Assembly (NCBI RefSeq): GCF_000243695.2
Contig: NZ_AHMN02000005.1
Span: 99,501 to 163,500 of the forward strand
Reading direction: 5' to 3'
DNA from: Leptospira kirschneri serovar Cynopteri str. 3522 CT
GTDB lineage: Bacteria > Spirochaetota > Leptospiria > Leptospirales > Leptospiraceae
Length of the DNA: 64,000 bases
Part shown: piece after piece, positions 61,545-64,000 of the stretch
How the letters are laid out: each line of letters begins with the position of its first letter
Position numbering within the stretch: the first letter of the stretch is position 1
Notes under the pieces: generated by a model
Seen by the model: only the letters and a program-made list of their open reading frames with translations
The model's database searches: none
What the model was told of the DNA's origin: nothing
Made by a program: the position numbers and the translations under genes

Positions 61545-61567
61545 ATTTAAAAAAGAGGGTTTGAAAA

Positions 61568-63481
61568 ATGTATAATTGGAAGAAAATTTTTATAGTGGCT
61601 TTGTTAGTCTCCATCATGATTTACTTGGAGTATGAAATGGATCATACACTTGTACATGCGTCTTCTTACTCAAAAACTACTAACTCGATCATTCAAAAAC
61701 CTACCGATCCACCAAAAGATAAACCAATCAAAGTCAATGTAAGTGGCGGAGGAACATTTTGTTATGGTCCTACTTTTAGCGGCGGTGAAAGTTACATCGT
61801 AATTGAACAGTGTTGGCAAATGCACGTTAAGAATGCAAGATACGACGTGTTCCAAAGAATTTCGTATAACGTCAATAATACGTGGTTATGCATCACTGCT
61901 CCGGAAAAAGTAGTTAGAGGGGAAGAAAACTGGGACTATGTACATCTCAGACCTTGTACAATCAACGATCCTCTGCAAAGATGGATCGTAAAAGACAACT
62001 CGTTTTGGACTGCGGATGAGCGTTATCAATTGAAGGATACAAATTGGTACGGCTATATATCAAGAAATTCTAAAGATAGATACAACCATACATTAGATTC
62101 TTCCATGAAAGATTGGATTCAAACAATAGCCACTCCTGGAAACATCAGCGTTCAAACTTCTATCGCTTGGGATTTGCAAACTACCGAGGGAAATGAACGT
62201 TATTTTATTCGCTGGGGAGGTTCGGATAAAAATACCACACCTCTCTACTACAATCCTGAAAGTGGACATCTCGCTCAGTATGACCCGGTGAGTGGTTCTC
62301 TCTATTGTATGTCCTCTCAGGTAGACAACTATCAATGGAATTGGGTGACTTGGGCATCGTGTAATGACGCAGCGATCAGTAAAGAGAATCCGACTTTTTG
62401 GAACGTCTCTTTTCAAACCGAAGAAGGAGGAATCATCACGGATTATAAGGGAAATGCACTGAGAGTAACCAGATATGGAAGCAATTGGGGAGTTGCCTAT
62501 GTAGCTAAACCTGATTTTGTCAAAAAGGATACTAAGAATAGCCCCACTTCTTTGTTTGTAGTCGATAAAAGTTTACTGGATTGGACACATTATACGTCAT
62601 CTAATCTTGGAAAGACAGATCAGTATTGTCCAGCTGGTAATCACGAAAGTATTCTACATAAAAGAGTCAAAAGAACCTTACCACCTGACTTTCAATTAAC
62701 TGAGGCTTGGATTCGAAGACTTTATGAAATAGCCAGGACAGATTCGAATTCGCGTATGTCACGTGGGGTATGTGGTGTTTGTATGCTTCAAGCCCTTCAA
62801 ATGATAGCAGAACTACAGGAGTATCATTCTCAAGGACCTCTTCAGAGTGGAGGTTACTTCTTCAATACAGCTCCGAATACGAATCCTTTTATCTCGTTTG
62901 GACAACGTCATCCGGACTTGGACAGATTGCTGGTAGATATTTATAGAGTGTTTGAGCGCTTCTTTGACACAAACTATACGTTAGGCTACTTATCCGCTAT
63001 GAATCTCTTACCTCAATACGAATGGGGACGTACTCGTGAATTTACTACTATGTCTGAAATAAGATCTCACATAAGAGCACTCATCGCTTCTCCGCCCGGA
63101 AATATTTGGCTATTGTTAATGACGATGGTTCATTCAGATGGAACTCGGGGAGGACATGCCGTTCCAATTCTTAGAACCTCTCAAGGATTAGTTGTAATTG
63201 CAACAACCATGGCGACCGCAACATTTGAAGAATACAGAGCAGCGTTAAGACCCACTACAAATCTGGAACAGATAATTAGAAATCTGAGAGGACCTAATAG
63301 TGTTCTAACAGGACTTTCAACTTTACAATTAGGAAGATTTTACCGTAATCCTTTGGACTCCATGATCTCTAACAGAAATTGTACTGGAGAAGGAAGTGAT
63401 AGAAGAGGCACAGGAGAATATCCAACTAGCGCATTGGTAAATCAGTGCTCAAGTAAAAGTGGTAGGTGCTCACTGCAATAA
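61568..63481 (+). CDS. Virulence-modifying (VM) protein, PF07598/DUF1561
   Basis: A 637-residue exported protein of the Leptospira VM family. The signal peptide ([20 protein letters not shown], then VHASS) precedes two ricin-B-like lectin segments (about residues 58-200 and 200-335; QRWIVKD and CYGP/CITAP-type motifs). The C-terminal domain (about 375-620) contains [15 protein letters not shown] and [12 protein letters not shown] proteins have been described as exotoxins with carbohydrate-binding and DNase-like parts; the Cys402/Cys405 and His530 arrangement could alternatively suggest a papain-like fold (inference). A GAGGG ribosome site precedes the ATG. Family B element copy 7 lies 23 bp upstream. 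Confidence 0.93.
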   Translation: MYNWKKIFIVALLVSIMIYLEYEMDHTLVHASSYSKTTNSIIQKPTDPPKDKPIKVNVSGGGTFCYGPTFSGGESYIVIEQCWQMHVKNARYDVFQRISYNVNNTWLCITAPEKVVRGEENWDYVHLRPCTINDPLQRWIVKDNSFWTADERYQLKDTNWYGYISRNSKDRYNHTLDSSMKDWIQTIATPGNISVQTSIAWDLQTTEGNERYFIRWGGSDKNTTPLYYNPESGHLAQYDPVSGSLYCMSSQVDNYQWNWVTWASCNDAAISKENPTFWNVSFQTEEGGIITDYKGNALRVTRYGSNWGVAYVAKPDFVKKDTKNSPTSLFVVDKSLLDWTHYTSSNLGKTDQYCPAGNHESILHKRVKRTLPPDFQLTEAWIRRLYEIARTDSNSRMSRGVCGVCMLQALQMIAELQEYHSQGPLQSGGYFFNTAPNTNPFISFGQRHPDLDRLLVDIYRVFERFFDTNYTLGYLSAMNLLPQYEWGRTREFTTMSEIRSHIRALIASPPGNIWLLLMTMVHSDGTRGGHAVPILRTSQGLVVIATTMATATFEEYRAALRPTTNLEQIIRNLRGPNSVLTGLSTLQLGRFYRNPLDSMISNRNCTGEGSDRRGTGEYPTSALVNQCSSKSGRCSLQ

Positions 63482-63532
63482 TTCAATGACTTAAGAAAAA
63501 AATGAAAATTACTCTGATTTCTTAACGGAAGA

Positions 63533-63570
63533 GGTGTTGACGTAGAATCGATTTTACCTGCGTCAACACC
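63533..63570. terminator. Strong hairpin between convergent genes
   Basis: GGTGTTGACG and CGTCAACACC pair perfectly with an 18-base loop, about 50 bp after the VM stop. No T-run follows on either side, so factor-dependent termination or mRNA 3'-end protection is inferred. Confidence 0.5.
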
Positions 63571-63685
63571 ACAAGGGACCTTTATAAAATCGAAAGATAA
63601 GGATTTTAGGAATTAAATTTCTACACAAAATCGTTGTTTGGCGATCATCATACAATAAAACCGACAACGCCAAAATTTGTTTTCC

Positions 63686-63792
63686 TAATCAGATTATATA
63701 ATAAATACCCAATATTTTACGCCGAAACAGTGTTTTATAATGAAAATTAAAAACGCTCAATTTTATAGAAATCCGTATATGCAGGATCAGTA
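63686..63792 (+). repeat. Family B element, degenerate copy 8
   Basis: Left TAATCAGATTATATAATAAA, right GCAGGATCAGTA with an extra insertion near the end. It ends 7 bp before the nadA stop. Confidence 0.65.
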
Positions 63793-63799
63793 AAAAATT

Positions 63800-64000
63800 T
63801 TATTTTTTAAAAGAAAGATCTAACATTCTTTGAACGGACATTCTTCCTTTTTCGATCACTTCCAGATCAAGATGAATTTCATATTGATCGTATAACAAAG
63901 AATCTCTAATTTTTTCGAGAGTGATTTTTTTCATATGAGGGCAAACCTGACAAGTGGAAACAAAATGCCTGTCCGGAAATTCGGAACGAAGATTGTCTCC
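63800..64000 (-). CDS. nadA: Quinolinate synthase NadA, C-terminal part
   Basis: Only the last 66 codons are inside the window, open to the right edge. The segment includes [18 protein letters not shown], the conserved C-terminal NadA motif with a cluster cysteine, then [18 protein letters not shown], as in NadA C-termini. NadA makes quinolinate for NAD using a 4Fe-4S cluster. The visible part has no defect. Confidence 0.87.
   Translation of the reverse strand, partial: GDNLRSEFPDRHFVSTCQVCPHMKKITLEKIRDSLLYDQYEIHLDLEVIEKGRMSVQRMLDLSFKK

Larger units (their letters stand above)
60367..61567. other. Gene-free region upstream of the VM protein gene, with nested elements
   Basis: It contains a family A element interrupted by a family C element (60569-60835), a second family A element (61221-61323) and a family B element (61453-61544) ending 23 bp before the VM gene. 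The remainder is very AT-rich. No gene is seen on either strand. Confidence 0.7.
63482..63799. other. Gene-free region between VM gene and nadA, with hairpin and family B element
   Basis: Contains a 10-bp-stem hairpin (63533-63570) and a family B element (63686-63792). No gene. The two flanking genes are convergent. Confidence 0.7.

Overview
The window is chromosomal DNA of a pathogenic Leptospira, most likely of the L. interrogans group. Three things point there: a complete DUF1561/PF07598 virulence-modifying protein gene (61568-63481), which is a family largely confined to pathogenic leptospires; a SurA-like chaperone followed by a 'spiro-SPASM' radical SAM gene; and low-GC DNA in which housekeeping genes are separated by long, repeat-filled, gene-free stretches. 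No rRNA, tRNA or transposase gene was recognised.

Layout. (1) 1-7914: a type I-C CRISPR-Cas locus in the order cas3 (3' end only), cas5c, cas8c, cas7c, then a 1.3 kb gap filled with repeats, then cas4, cas1, cas2, and a two-repeat CRISPR remnant closed by a strong terminator. cas8c carries a frameshift, cas1 has no ATG/GTG/TTG start and the array is almost gone, so the locus looks decayed. (2) 7915-10009: repeats plus one small membrane protein. (3) 10010-14950: two chemoreceptors with different sensor domains and a nearly identical signalling half; the second is frameshifted. A 46-bp tandem array follows. (4) 15030-19212: a SurA-like periplasmic chaperone, a radical SAM/SPASM protein and an SpsF/SpsG-like protein. 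(5) 19219-24387: two 805-bp direct repeats enclosing citrate synthase, a HEPN/MNT pair and a lipoprotein. (6) 24497-27841: a di-heme cytochrome c peroxidase behind a PerR-like box and carrying a His-to-Arg change in its second heme motif, a metallo-beta-lactamase-fold protein and an orphan MotA.

(7) 28847-33875: a DUF1292 protein, a perfect 31-bp x 10 tandem array, a four-gene minus-strand operon (exported protein, DnaJ-like protein, manA, HNH protein) and a divergent STAS protein. (8) 34643-42496: a minus-strand operon (degenerate amidohydrolase, S1-domain protein, trmL, HATPase protein, uvrB, rhomboid) divergent from a HATPase protein plus glycosyltransferase pair. (9) 43450-48208: a lipoprotein built from flagellin D1-like sequence without the D0 helices, a 50-residue ORF, a membrane protein, aroE and folC. 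(10) 49595-55701: a seven-gene minus-strand operon combining RnfC/RnfD-like proteins, a PtsN-like EIIA, two Dpp-type permeases and a PEGA protein. (11) 56513-60366: a processive glycosyltransferase and recQ, with a candidate small RNA between them. (12) 61568-64000: the virulence-modifying protein and the 3' end of nadA on the minus strand.

The gene-free DNA is not random. It consists mainly of four families of small inverted-repeat elements, here called A, B, C and D. A, B and C have TA at both ends. Two nested copies (C inside A at 60569-60835, B inside A at 49339-49532) indicate insertion at TA dinucleotides, as for IS630/Tc1-mariner elements. Both tandem arrays appear to be amplified pieces of the dispersed repeats. 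The most unusual single observations are the D1-only flagellin-like lipoprotein, the decayed type I-C locus, the nested elements, the 805-bp repeats around citrate synthase and HEPN/MNT, and the peroxidase with an altered heme motif under a perfect PerR-like palindrome.
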